Under the pieces are notes generated by a model that saw only the letters and a list, made by a program, of their open reading frames with translations, ran no database searches and was not told where the DNA came from. From assembly GCA_039621445.1 (NCBI GenBank), contig CP154954.1:30932523-30996522 (forward strand): a stretch of 64,000 nt of DNA, given 5' to 3'. Both the position numbers and the translations under genes were made by a program. Source of the DNA: Euglena gracilis (Eukaryota; Euglenida; Euglenophyceae; Euglenales). Shown here in pieces: positions 29,291 through 39,927 of this stretch (the first letter of the stretch is position 1; the number at the start of each line of letters is the position of its first letter).

Positions 29291-30110
29291 ACGATCACCA
29301 AGGGAGACTAGGCAGGGGGGAGAGGTGGTCCAGGGGGGTCCAGGAGGGGTCGAAAAGGGGTCTAGCTGGGGCGCCCCCCCCTTTTCTAGTTGTTCGGAAC
29401 TCGACAGGGGGAGTCCACGAGCCCCCCCTGTACATGACCAGTCCAGACCCCGGACCCCCCCTTGAACTCGACCTGTCTGGTTGACAGGGCGGTCCCGCGG
29501 GACCCCCTGTCGGGTACCCCAGGCACCCCCATGGTACACATGGGGGGACCCTCGCTCGGCGCCTCTTGTTCGCGACTTGACCCCTACCTCCAAAAATGAC
29601 AAGTCCCCCAAAATTGGTTAAAAGGAAATTACCACCATACCCCCCCCCTTTATGTTCCCTAAATCCCCTATATACCTCTATAAAGCATTTTGGACACTTT
29701 TTGGCACTTTTTATTTTGGGTCCCCTGGATGCCGGCTTCACGCCTGAACCGGCTTCCCAGACGCCGGCTTGGGCGTGAAGCCGGAGCCCCAGACACAGTT
29801 TCATATAAAGGGATTTTCCCCTTTGGGAGCCCAAAAGGTCAACGGGCTTTATCTTTCTTTCCCCCTGCCTGCTCTTTGGGATCACGTCCGGGCCCCAGGG
29901 GGGCATCCCCTGGGAGCCCAGGCACATGCACCCCCCCCCATTATGTACCCCCCATCAGGTACCCCCTGGGGGGAGGTACATAAAAGGGGGGGGGGCAGCA
30001 CACACCTAGGAATGCAACTTGCCCGGATACTTGTCTGTTATCGTACGACGGACCCCCCCCTTTTGGTTATGGGACGGCACCCTTTTTTGGGGTCGTTTTA
30101 GGGTCATTTT

Positions 30111-30376
30111 AAGGGATAGGGTTAGGCGCTAATGGCCATGTTGCGCCACATGGCCATGTTGCGCTACACAGCCATGTTGCGCTACGTGGCCGTGCAGCGC
30201 TATATGGCCACGTAGCGCAACACGGCCGTATTGCGCTACACAGCCACGTAGCGCAACATGGCCGTGTAGCGCTACATGGCCACGTTGCGCTACACGGCCA
30301 TGTAGCACAACATGCCCGTGTAGCGCAACATGGCCATGTAGCGCAACATGCATGTGCGCACCTAACCCTATCCCTT
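30111..30376. repeat. Palindromic GCGC/GGCC array bounded by inverted AGGGATAGGGTTAGG
   Basis: Starts AAGGGATAGGGTTAGG and ends CCTAACCCTATCCCTT, exact 16-base inverted ends. The interior is a run of short palindromic units such as GCGCTACATGGCCATGTAGC in changing order (GCGCAACATGGCC, GCGCTACACGGCC). A shorter relative is at 31754-31900. The end motif AGGGATAGGGTTAGG is also part of every unit of the satellite at 39.9-45 kb. Confidence 0.8.
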
Positions 30377-30472
30377 GAAATAACCCTACCCTCCCCCCCC
30401 CTATTTGGCTAATGGCCGTGCTCCTTCAGACCCCCAGGGGGTGTTCCCCCCGTGACCCCCCCGTGACCCCCC

Positions 30473-30735
30473 CCCGTGACCCCCCCGTGACCCGAACAAG
30501 GACCCTTTTCGGCGAGATTTTGTAGGGATAATTTTTGGCCGGTGATGCCTAATTTGATAAAATTTTCAGGCAGATTCCTGATCTTGAGGCGTAAATTTTT
30601 CAAATTTTGGCTTGGTGATTCCTAATTTGGTGTCAAAATCCAAATTTTGGGTGTGGGGATTCCTAATTTGTGGAAAATTTTCCCAAAAATTCAGGCTCGG
30701 TGATTCCTAATTTTGCTACCAAAAAACGTGGTGTT
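30473..30735 (-). repeat. Uninterrupted copy of the ATTAGGAATCACC module
   Basis: Reverse-complement relative of 6890-7440. GATTCCTAATTTGGTGTC and GGTGATGCCTAATTTGATAA are continuous here, giving the empty site for the MITE at 7129-7334. Confidence 0.7.
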
Positions 30736-30749
30736 CCCCCCGTGACCCC

Positions 30750-31050
30750 CCCCCGTCGAGCTATTCCCCCCCCCGAGCTATTCCCATTGGGGGTACGGGA
30801 ATAGCTCACTGTCATAGCACTTTTTATAAAGAACTTCCTAAGAAAGTGGTCAAAAATCGACGTTTTTGGACCTTTTTCAAAAATCACCTTTTGGCAAATG
30901 TGCACAAAATTGACCATTTTTTGCGAACATCCAAAAAAGTTGCCAAAAATGACCCCTTTTGGGTTGCCCGAGGGTCGGGTATGGGAATAGCTCGGGGGGG
31001 GGGGACCTAGGTCCCCCCCCCCCCCGAGCTGTTCCCCCCCCCGTACTGTT
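30750..31050 (-). mobile_element. Foldback element, GAGCTATTCCC type, minus-oriented partial copy
   Basis: Shares about 260 bases with 32640-32870 in inverse orientation (AAAAAGTTGCCAAAAATGAC, TTCTTTATAAAAAGTGCTA). Ends are palindromes GAGCTATTCCC ... GGGAATAGCTC. The ACCATG outer end is not present here, so it is truncated or differs. Confidence 0.6.
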
Positions 31051-31753
31051 CCCATTGGGCCGTAAAGGGTCCCGGGGAGGGGGCTCGAGGACCCCGACCC
31101 CATAATTTTTGACGTGTGCAAAATTGGTCGATTTTTTGTGCATTTTTGGATTGGTCATGACTTTTTCTTATCCGGCAAATTTTAACATTTTCGAAACGGA
31201 CGTTTTTGGAGGTTTTCTGACCCCTTGCCGAAATTGGCCAAAGTTGGCCAAGGGAACGTCCATTGGCCAATTGGGCTAACCCCCCCCCCCCTAATTGGCT
31301 AATGGACCTCCCTCAAGGACCCCCCAATTAGCGAATTAGGGGGGGGGGGGCAATTAGGGGGGGTGAGGGTAATAACCCAAAAACAGGGTGTCACACCATA
31401 ACCAAAAGGGGGGGGGTCCGTCGTACGATAAAAGACAAGTACCCTTGCCCAGCCATCCGCAGGCATACCCCCCACATTGTGTACCTCCCCCCCATCTCCC
31501 CCCCATTATGTCCCCCCCCCCAGTTTTGGCCTCCCGGGGCATGATGGGCCTGGTTAGGCGCTTCTTTGGGGTGCTGGTACCCTGTTGGGTCAATTTATGG
31601 TACTTGTTCGCTGTATAATAATAACCCAAATATGGGGCACCCCATAATAACCCAAAAATAGGGCGTCGACCATAACCAAAATCGGTCGAACTATAACAGA
31701 CAAGCACAGCCTTTTTTTTTAAATTTCTCCAAGTCGGTTCTTATGGGGTTATT

Positions 31754-31900
31754 AGAAGGAGTAGGGTTAGGTGCTAATGGCCGTGTTGCGCTGCATGGCT
31801 ATGCAGCGCAACCATGCAGCGCATGGCTATGTTGCGCCACATGGTTGCGCTGCATAGCCATTTAGCACAACATGGCCATTGGCGCCTAACCCTACTCTTT
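31754..31900. repeat. Short palindromic GCGC/GGC array, second copy
   Basis: Begins AGTAGGGTTAGGTGCTAATGG and ends GGCGCCTAACCCTACT; inner units GCGCTGCATGGCTATGCAGC. Same plan as 30111-30376, shorter and diverged. Confidence 0.7.
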
Positions 31901-31998
31901 CTAATAACCCTGAAAAGTCCGACTTAGAATAATTCCGAAGTGGAGGTCGTGCAGCGAACACGTACCCAATTTATCACATTATTGTGCGATGCACACGA

Positions 31999-32087
31999 CC
32001 TAACCCTAACCATAACCCGAACCCTGACCCTAACCCAAAACCCCTAACCCTAACCCCTAACCCAACCCTAACCCTATTCCTTCCACT
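31999..32087 (-). repeat. Interstitial telomere-like CCCTAA repeats
   Basis: Degenerate CCTAACCCTAACC-type units, i.e. TTAGGG on the opposite strand. Interspersed variants (CCATAACCCGAACC) show decay. Confidence 0.7.
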
Positions 32088-32193
32088 GGCCCCATAAAAC
32101 GTCGTTTCCCAAATCAAGGCAACCAATTTGTAAAATTTTGGGCGGGGGTCGAGTGGCGAACAAGTACCCAAAATCCCTTTATGTTATCTATAC

Positions 32194-32297
32194 AAAAATC
32201 GGCCGACACTAACAGATTCAGCAGGGGCGCCGGGCGCGAGCGAGCGAAGCGAGCCGCCCGGCGCCCCTGCTGAATCTGTTGGTGTCGGTCGATTTTT
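32194..32297. repeat. Large hairpin with GCGAAGC in its loop
   Basis: A 43-base arm from AAAAATCGGCCGACAC to CGCCGGGCG pairs, with few mismatches, with 32255-32297. The 18-base loop contains GAGCGAAGCGAGC, itself able to form a mini-hairpin. Confidence 0.85.
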
Positions 32298-32401
32298 TTT
32301 AAAAAACCTATTTTGTCTGGGCCCGACGCCTGTCTTGAAATTCATTCGACCGAACCGCCTGGACGGAAATATGGCCAAAAAAGTGGTTTTTGGCCCATTT
32401 T

Positions 32402-32522
32402 GCCTGAATGGAAAACGCTAGACATAAACGGGCGCCTGAATGGAAATCGACTGACATAAACGGGCGCCTGAATGGAAATCGACCGACATAAACGTGCGCC
32501 TGAATGGAAATCAACTGACATA
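32402..32522 (+). repeat. Tandem 32-34-base repeat, about 3.5 units
   Basis: Unit CCTGAATGGAAATCGACTG continuing ACATAAACGGGCG, head to tail, ending where the next foldback element starts. Confidence 0.8.
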
Positions 32523-32902
32523 CCATGCCCCCCCCCCCCCCCCCCGAGCTATTCCCCCCCCCCGGACCCCTTACGGCCCCAAAGGGAAAGTACGGGGGGG
32601 GGGGGAAACCTCGGGGGGGGGGGGGACCTAGGTCCCCCCCCCCCGAGCTATTCCCATACCTGACCCTCGGGCAACCCAAAAGGGGTCATTTTTGGCAACT
32701 TTTTTGGATGTTCGCAAAAAATGGTCAATTTTGAGCACATTTGCCAAAAGGTGACTTTTGAAAATGGTCCAAAAACGTCGATTTTTGACCACTTTCTTAG
32801 GAAGTTCTTTATAAAAAGTGCTATGACAGTGAGCTATTCCCGTACCCCCAATGGGAATAGCTCGGGGGGGGGGGGAATAGCTCGGGGGGGGGGGGGCACG
32901 GT
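32522..32902. mobile_element. Foldback element bounded by ACCATGCCCCCC, GAGCTATTCCC type
   Basis: Starts ACCATGCCCCCC and ends GGGGGGGCACGGT. Inner palindromes GAGCTATTCCC/GGGAATAGCTC occur at both ends. The interior is nearly the inverse of 30750-31050. No coding frame. Confidence 0.7.
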
Positions 32903-33319
32903 AAACGGATTCCGATGTCATGGAAATCGACCAACCTTTTGGGCCCTTTTTCTGAATGCTTTTTTGTTCCGTTTTGGGACATTGTCAATTTCAGCCTGAA
33001 ATACGTTAATGTCGGCCAACCTTTTTTCAACAGGTTTTAACAGTTGCCACCCCAAATAATCTTAAGTTCCGTCCTTCCGTCCGTTCCATCCAAAATTCAG
33101 CCAGTTGTGATGACCTGACCCCCTCCCCCTCCCACCCCCTCCAAAAAAATTCATCCAAATATGCAGGAAAATGACTCGAAACCCACCCAAATGCCTTCCA
33201 GAACCCCCAACCCAACCACCAATGGTCAGTAGCCATGGCCGCCAACGACTCGTCGCTAGCGACCATGGTCGCTAGGGACCGGTTGCTGCAGAAAACTCCC
33301 CCTCCACCCCCATCCGAGC

Positions 33320-34560
33320 CTTAAATAACAAAATACTCGGGGGCTAAGCCGTTTTTTTGTGGCTCACTTTGGCATAGGCGGGGGGGGGGGCTCCGCCCCC
33401 CCCGCCCCCCCCCTCTACTACAAAAAAGGGGGGCGGACGCCGGTTCTGTCCAAAACCCGGCGTTCCGGACACCGGTTCCGTCCGAAGGACGGAACCGGCG
33501 TCCGGAACGCCGGGTTTTGGACAGAACCGGCGTCCGCCACCCCTTGTTTAAAGCGGCGTTTTAGAGACGCCGGGTTCAGGACAGAACCGGCGTCCCCACC
33601 CTTCGGTCAAAGGACACTCCCAGGACCAATCTCCGACCACTTATCTGCAATGTCACGCCACTTTGCATTTCACCAAATTCCGGCGATCGCGAGGGTATTT
33701 CTGGCTGTGTCGATCGTCCTGGTACAAAGTCACCCCTCAATCAAAAGCTCTTTTCATCAGACGACTGGCGATCACCACCAAATTCAGCCACGCCGCCTGG
33801 AGCTCTTACTTTTTGTCACTGGGAAATCCTAATTTCACAACTCTCGTGCCCCCTGGAACCCCTCAGGTGGTTGATTCGAAGAGAAAAAACGTTTCTGTAA
33901 GGTTTATTAAGCATCTTAAACCAAAAATCACTGAAAATCACCACACATTTCGACTCAGATTCTGGCCGATCCGACGATCGCGAGCGTATCTCGGGCTGCG
34001 TGCAACGTTAGGGTACCAAGTTACCCCTCGATCGAAAGCTCTTTTCAACAGACGACCAGCGGTGCTCATCAGATCTTTCCACGCTGCACGGTACTCTATT
34101 TCCAAATCTGGGCCAATTTTCACCAAATTTGGATATCCACCCCAGTGGTCCCCAAATGGCAAAATTCATTGTCCTAGATGGTTGAAACAGTCATACCAGC
34201 ACCTTAGGGCCACTTTTGGGCACTTTTGGTGACATTTTTAGGAATGAAAACCGGACGCCGGGTTTTGGACAAAACCGGCGTTCCTAACGCCGGGTTTTAG
34301 GACAGAACCGGCGTCCGTAAAACCCGTGGGGGGGGACGCCGGTTCTGTCCTGAGCCCGGCGTCTCAAACGCCGGTTTAAATAACAAAATCCCTTCTATGT
34401 TGGCAACATACTCGGGGGCTAAGTCGTTTTTGTGGCTCACTTCCATAGGCGGGGGGGGGGGGCTCTGGCCCCCCCACACCCCCCCCCTCAAATAACAAAA
34501 TCCCTTCTATGTTGGCAGTATACTTGGAGGGATAAGTCCTTTTTGTGCAAATTTTGACTT
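33320..34560 (+). repeat. Direct repeats of an AAATAACAAAATCCC unit around the hairpin element
   Basis: AAATAACAAAAT followed by CTCGGGGGCTAAG and TTTTTGTGGCTCACTT occurs at about 33322 and 34376, and a shorter version at 34490. The hairpin-ended element at 33433-34380 lies between the first two copies. Confidence 0.65.
33433..34380. mobile_element. Hairpin-ended foldback element, copy 1
   Basis: The left end is a hairpin of 51-base arms (33433-33483 and 33487-33537, one mismatch) around GAA, built on GGACGCCGGTTCTGTCC. Inverted partner blocks lie at the right end (34250-34375). The body contains two diverged copies of a roughly 300-base unit (GATCGCGAGGGTATTTCTGG near 33683 and GATCGCGAGCGTATCTCGGG near 33975, each followed by AAAGCTCTTTTCA). 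No credible coding frame. Two more copies are at about 36213-37180 and 46240-47307. Confidence 0.75.
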
Positions 34561-34689
34561 ATATATTGAAAATCCAATGGGGAGAGGTGTTCTTTTGCCA
34601 AAAGTGGCCCAAAATGGACATTTCCCCCCCATTTTTTTTGCTTATTCACCCCCGATTGGGGGTTCTGGAGCTATTTGGGTCACTGCCCC

Positions 34690-34765
34690 CCCCCTCCCGT
34701 CTCGCCGACTGGCTACCGACCAATTGGTCGGCCGACCAATTGGGTAGTCGGCCGACTACCCACTA
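34690..34765. repeat. Palindromic ACCAATTGGTCGGCC cluster
   Basis: Overlapping palindromes GACCAATTGGTC and AGTCGGCCGACT. Similar in style to the GGTCGGGCCGACC clusters at 39.7, 45.3, 49.6 and 51.1 kb. Confidence 0.5.
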
Positions 34766-35067
34766 CCGTTCGGCACTAATTTACGCCCAGGGACTGTAGA
34801 AACACAGATTTTGACCAAAGCCATGTTGCTATACACAGCCTTAATGGCTTCCTGCTCATCAAACAAAAAAACTGCCTGAATGCAGCGACGTCCCCACGCA
34901 CGCAAAAACTCACCAATTGATAAGTATTTCACACCCAGTTGATTGCAAAGATCAAACTATGACAAAAAAAAACGAGCCAAACTAGCTCGCTACACGTTCT
35001 GAGAACCAGGCATTTGGGGGGGGGGGGGGCGGAGACGTGAAAAGTGGGCCATTAACAGGGTCCTCGG

Positions 35068-35530
35068 ATGAGTGATGTGATGAAATTGGTCAGGTGAAAA
35101 GTGAAATTTGGATTCTTTATTTTTTTCATAGATTGTTCTTGATGGCCAAGCGGCAAAACCTCGTGTGGGAGGCCAGTCTGAAAGCCCCTCCATCCCTGGA
35201 GTTTTTCGTGGCTGAGAGACAAAAAGCTGCTGCTATGGTGAAAAAAAGATCCATTTCAACATTAACGGATTTAGCAAGGGGCGCCGTTACAATGAAACGT
35301 TTTTCTGTATAAAAACTGTTAGTGTAGTCAATTGTTCTAAAACCTATTTCGCAGGGCCCGCACGCTTGAACAACGTTCGACAGCGGGGGGGGGGCGGGGG
35401 TTTCGCCAGGGGTAAGCTTTGCTCTTACCCTAAAGGGATAAGAGCTCAGCGACCCCCCCCCCAACCCCCCTGCCCCCTAACCACCCCTCTAACCAGGGTG
35501 TGACGTAGAGCTGAGCTCTTTGGGAGACCA
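35068..35530. repeat. Repeat segment shared with 39315-39700
   Basis: Positions 35262-35530 are repeated in direct orientation at 39398-39670 (ACATTAACGGATTTAGCAAG, GAACAACGTTCGAC). Positions 35068-35155 appear inverted at 39315-39393. No gene is supported. Confidence 0.7.
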
Positions 35531-35754
35531 CCCCGGCCCGGCCCGGCCTGCCAGCGGCCCAGCGGCGCGGCCCGGCCCGGCCCGGCCCGGCCCGGCGGCC
35601 GGCAGCCCGGCGGCCAGGCGGCCCGGCCAGCGGCCGGCAACCCGGCCCGGAGGCCCTTTTTTTTGGTTTCAGCAAAATTTCATTGGATTTTCGCCGTTTT
35701 GGGACCCCCCCCCCACAACCCGACCAGGGCGGGTAGCAGCCTGGCCATGGGGGG

Positions 35755-36015
35755 GGGTTCTGGGGGAGGTACGTACCTGGTATAAGGTGCGTACCTGGTA
35801 CAAGCAGGTACTGGGGGGGGGGTACGTACCAGGTACGACCCCCCACACCGGCGCCTACAAGGCCTATGTCTAAAGAGGTACGTACCCCCCCCCAGGACCT
35901 GTGTGTACCTTTACAGGTACAACAAGCAGGTACACGATGGGTACTGGGGGTACGTACCTGGTACGTACCCCCCAGGACCTGCGTGTACCTGTACAGGTAC
36001 ACGCAGGTAGGCAAC
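35755..36015. repeat. GTAC palindrome cluster
   Basis: Dense GGTACGTACC, CCTGGTAC and CAGGTACA palindromes. Related clusters are at 37979-38180, 45675-45930 and 48110-48300. Confidence 0.6.
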
Positions 36016-36212
36016 AAAAGGACTTGGTAACACAAGGGATTTTGTTATTTTGGGGCCCTCCAATAGTTGAGCAACAAAGGGGATTTGTCCACCAAAATGA
36101 CTCGGAAACACAAGGAATTTTGTTATTTTGGGGTCTCCAACAATTGTGTATCCCCCCTCCCAGGACCTGTACCTGTATAGGTACAACAGGTACTGGGGGG
36201 TCGTACCTATTT

Positions 36213-37180
36213 TACTACAAAAAAGAGGTGTCGGACGCCGGTTCTGTCCAAAGCCCGGCGTTCCGGACGCCGGTTCCGTCCGAAGGACGGAACCGGCGTC
36301 CGGAACGCCGGGCTTTGGACAGAACCGGCGTCCGACACCTCTTGTTTAATCCGGCGTTTTAGAGACGCCGGGCTCAGGACAGAACCGGCGTCCCCAACCT
36401 TCGGCCAAAGGACACTCCCAGGACCAATCTCCGACCACTGATCTGCAATGTCACACCACTTTGCACTTCACCAAATTCCGGCGATCGCGAGGGTATTTCT
36501 GGTTGTGTCAATCGTCCAGGTATAAAATCACCCCTCGATCGAAAGCTCTTTTCATCAGACGACTGGCGATCACCACCAAATTCAGCCACGTCGCCTGGAG
36601 CTCTTATTTTCTGTCAGTGGGGAATCCTAATTTCACAACTCTGGTGCCCCCCCAAGGCCCTCAGGTCGTTGATTCGAAGAGGAAAAACGTTTCTGTAAGG
36701 TTTATTAAGCATCTTAAACCAAAAATCACTGAAAATTGCGACAAATTTCGACTCAGATTCTGGCCGATCCGACGATCGCGAGCATATCTCGGGCTGCGTG
36801 CAACGTTAGGGTACCAAGTTACCCCTCGATCGAAAGCTCTTTTCAACAGACGACCAGCGGTGCTCATCAGATCTTTCCACGCTGCACGGTACTCTATTTC
36901 CAAATCTGGGCCAATTTTCACCAAATTTGGATATCCACCCTAGTGGTCCCCAGATGGCAAAATTCATTGTCCTTGATGGTTGAAACACTCATACCAGCAC
37001 CTTAGGGCCACTTTTGGGCACTTTTGGTGACATTTTGAGGAATGAAAATCGGACGCCGGGCTTTGGACAAAGCCGGCGTTCCTAACGCCGGGCTTTAGGA
37101 CAGAACCGGCGTCCGGAAGCCCGTGGGGGGGGGGACGCCGGTTCTGTCCTGAGCCCGGCGTCTCAAACGCCGGCTTAGAT
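36213..37180. mobile_element. Hairpin-ended foldback element, copy 2
   Basis: The left hairpin has perfect 59-base arms (36223-36281 and 36285-36343) around GAA. Right-end inverted blocks are at 37045-37175. The flanks (CGTACCTATTT and AGATATGGGCCTTGTCGGCG) match the uninterrupted CGTACCTATTTAGACATGGG at about 38030-38060, an apparent empty site that places the element between CTATTT and AGA. Confidence 0.8.
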
Positions 37181-37255
37181 ATGGGCCTTGTCGGCGCTGG
37201 TGTGGGGGGTACATACCTCCCCCCCGTGTGCCCCCCCCCAGGACCTGCGTGTACC

Positions 37256-37981
37256 CAGGGTTGACGTTTTTTTTGTTTTTTCCAAAAAAAACAAAAAAAC
37301 ATTTTTTTTTTCAAAAAAAAATGCAAAAAAAACATTTTTTTTTGAAAAAGCAAAAATTGACCTTTTTTGAAGAAAATTTTTCGCGGGTGGTTCGGGTCAC
37401 CAGGGGGGGGGGTCACGGGGGGGTCACAGGGGGGGGGTCACGAGGGGGGGGTCACATTTTCGGTGGCCAGATTAGAAATCACCGAAAACGAATTTTCGGG
37501 AAAAAATTCCTTTTTATGCTCCTTATAATCCTTATAATCCTTTTTAGGCTCCAAAATAGGAATCCCCCAAACGAAAATTAGGAAATCTACCGGAATTAGG
37601 CATCACCGTGTCAAATTAGGCAAATCATGTCAAATTAGGCATCACCGGCCAAGTTTTTCAGAAAAAAATGGCCGAAACGGGTCTTAGGTCGGGTTGGGGG
37701 AGGGGGGTCATGGGGGGAACACCCCCTTTGAAGTTTTTTTTTTCAAATGTGTGAAAGTATTTCCAAATCTGTGTTTTCTGGTGCGAAAAATCATGCTTTC
37801 AACCCAAAAAAATGAATGTTGTAGAGATAAAAAATGTACTTTTCCCCCAAAAAACATTGCAAAAATTTTTTCCCCCAAACCCTCCATGACGTTTTTTTTT
37901 GCTTTTTTTAAAAAAAACATATATTTTTTTTAAAAAAAACATGTTTTTTTTTGTTTCAAAAGAAACAAGCCGTCAACCTTG
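37256..37981. mobile_element. hAT-type MITE, copy 2, 726 bp
   Basis: CAGGGTTGACG ... CGTCAACCTTG with the exact 8-bp duplication CGTGTACC at 37248-37255 and 37982-37989. Same family as 11481-12144. No transposase. Confidence 0.85.
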
Positions 37982-38799
37982 CGTGTACCCCCCCAGGACC
38001 TGACAGGTACAACAGGTACTGGGGGGGGTACGTACCTATTTAGACATGGGCCTTGTCGGCGCCGGTGTGGGGGGGTACGTACCCCCCCAGGACCTGCGTG
38101 TACCCCCCCAGGACCTGGACAGGTACAACAGGTGCTGGGGGGGGGTTGTACCCCAGGTACGTACCCCCCAGAACCCCCCCCCCCCAGGCCCAGACCGACA
38201 CCCGACCGGGGCCAGGTTTGGAGATTTGAGAATGCATTTTCTTGTTTCGTGGGAAACGCATAATTCTTGTTAAAACTTGGTGGTGGTGCCAGATTTGGAA
38301 TTTGGCAAAATAATTAGGTTTGGTGACCCTTAATTTGGTCCGTGCTATTTGCCTGCCATTCTGAAATTCCTACAGACCCCCCCAAATTTCTGGTGATTTT
38401 GGTGGTTTTTTGAAATGGTGACGAAACCCCCGAAAATCCCCCCCCCCTTCAAAAGAGGACCTGGGAGTGCTTTTGGGGGTTTTTTCCACAACCGTCAGGC
38501 AATTATTGCAGATGATCTGAACAAATTTTGGGACATTTTTTTCCCTCAATCATTGAGCTCGAAAGGTGCATATTTTGCCAGCATCCCACAATTGAAAGAA
38601 TTTACATTTTTTTTGACCAATTTGGATGGAAAAGTGCGGTTGGCTTGTGCCTGAAAATGCCCCCGCCTGATTTTGGACGAAAAACGCGGCCGCAGGGGGG
38701 GGGAGCTCTCGATGCGCTACTGTAATTCGAGGTTCAAGCCAACTGGGACAATTAGGGCGGGGGGGGGGGCTCGAGGACCCCAGCTGACCCATTTTTACC

Positions 38800-39046
38800 C
38801 CCCCCCCCTAGTCGTATGACCGGGTTCCTGCAACCTGTGACCGGGGGGGGGAACACCCCCATAACCTGCAACCTGTGACCGGGGGGTGGTCATAAATGAG
38901 GTGGCGGTCATAGGTAAGGTGGTGTTAAATTTTTCGCAACCTGCAACCTGTGACCGGGGGTGGGGGGTCATAACACCCCCATGACCTGCAAACTGTGACC
39001 GGGGGGTGGTCGTAAATGAGGGGTGGTCGTACGACTAGGGAGGGGG
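38800..39046. mobile_element. 247-bp element with CCCCCCTAGTCGTA ends and TACC duplication
   Basis: Ends CCTAGTCGTATGACC and GGTCGTACGACTAGG; TACC on both sides (38796-38799, 39047-39050). The sister copy at 48923-48926 has a single TACC and no insert, a clean empty site. The interior repeats ACCTGTGACCGGGGGG. No gene. Confidence 0.8.
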
Positions 39047-39314
39047 TACCGCACAAAAAAACTGGTGCATCGTTGGACAGCTTTTTCTGATGCAAACTCC
39101 AAAATCTTTCAAAACAAACATTTTTTGGAGATTTCCTGAGCCTTTTTTGCCGGCTTGTCAAATTTAGCTGGCCTTGCCTTGAGCATACATTTTTTTAAGG
39201 TTCTCCCCCCCCCCGTGGTTGCAGCCAGCCCTGATTTTGGCCCAGCCCAGCCGCAGCAGCAGCAGCACCCCCTCGGGGGATGCTGCCAGCCCTTCGAGCC
39301 AGCCAGTTTTGCCG

Positions 39315-39700
39315 CTTGGCCATCAAGAACAATCTATGAAAAAAATAAAGAATCCAAATTTCACTTTTCACCTGAACAATTTCATCACATCACTCATTTC
39401 AACATTAACGGATTTAGCAAGGGGCGCCGTTACAATGAAACGTTTTTCTGTATAAAAACTGTTAGTGTAGTCAATTGTTCTAAAACCTATTTCACAGGGC
39501 CCGCACGCTTGAACAACGTTCGACGGCGGGGGGGGGGGGCGGGGGTTTCGCCAGGGGTAAGCTTTGCTCTTACCCTGAAGGGATAAGAGCTCAGCGCCCC
39601 CCCTCCCCAACCCCCCTACCCCCTAACCCCCCCCCCCCTAACCAGGGTGTGACGTAGAGCTGAGCTCTTTGGGAGACCACCCCGGCCCGGCCCGGCCTGC
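39315..39700. repeat. Repeat segment shared with 35068-35530
   Basis: Part inverted (39315-39393) and part direct (39398-39670) relative to 35068-35530; the change of orientation marks a rearrangement breakpoint near 39395. Confidence 0.7.
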
Positions 39701-39714
39701 CGGCCCCGGGCGGA

Positions 39715-39855
39715 TTCCTGTGGGTGCTCATCCTGGGGGTGATGCCGACCTGGTCGGCCCGACCACCTGGTCGGCCCGACCATGGTCGGGCCGACCAGGT
39801 CGATAACTACCCCTGGGGGTGATACCGACCAGGTCGGTATCACCCCCAGAAATCT
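39715..39855. repeat. GGTCGGGCCGACC palindrome cluster
   Basis: Repeated GGTCGGCCCGACC and ACCGACCAGGTCGGTATCAC units. Related clusters are at 45305-45415, 49585-49660 and 51105-51235. Confidence 0.7.
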
Positions 39856-39927
39856 GCATTACCCCCCCCCTCTTTGGAAATTAAACACCCCCCCCCCCCC
39901 CGGGTTTCCAAAAGACGAGATCAACAT

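Larger units (their letters stand above)
30031..31438. repeat. Inverted repeat arms containing TATCGTACGACGGACCCCCC
   Basis: TGTCTGTTATCGTACGACGG at about 30032-30051, followed by CCCCTTTTGGTTATGG, is inverted at 31397-31438. The arms enclose the palindromic array and two other repeats. No gene inside. Confidence 0.7.
35541..39303 (+). repeat. Segmental duplication, copy 1 (3.76 kb)
   Basis: Matches 45446-49183 in direct orientation, nearly identical throughout. It contains a CCGGC-rich block, GTAC-palindrome clusters, a hairpin element, a hAT-type MITE with its target duplication, and non-coding DNA. Copy 1 has a 247-bp insertion (38800-39046) missing in copy 2. Confidence 0.85.

Noticed and set aside
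30111-30376. CRISPR-like array
   Set aside because: Units are palindromic variants of one sequence with no unique spacers, and the context is eukaryotic.
31999-32087. A true telomere end
   Set aside because: The tract is short, degenerate and internal, and sequence continues on both sides.
33359-34232. Protein-coding capacity of the hairpin element body
   Set aside because: The open frames are short, differ between copies and run through the hairpin arms; no family resemblance.
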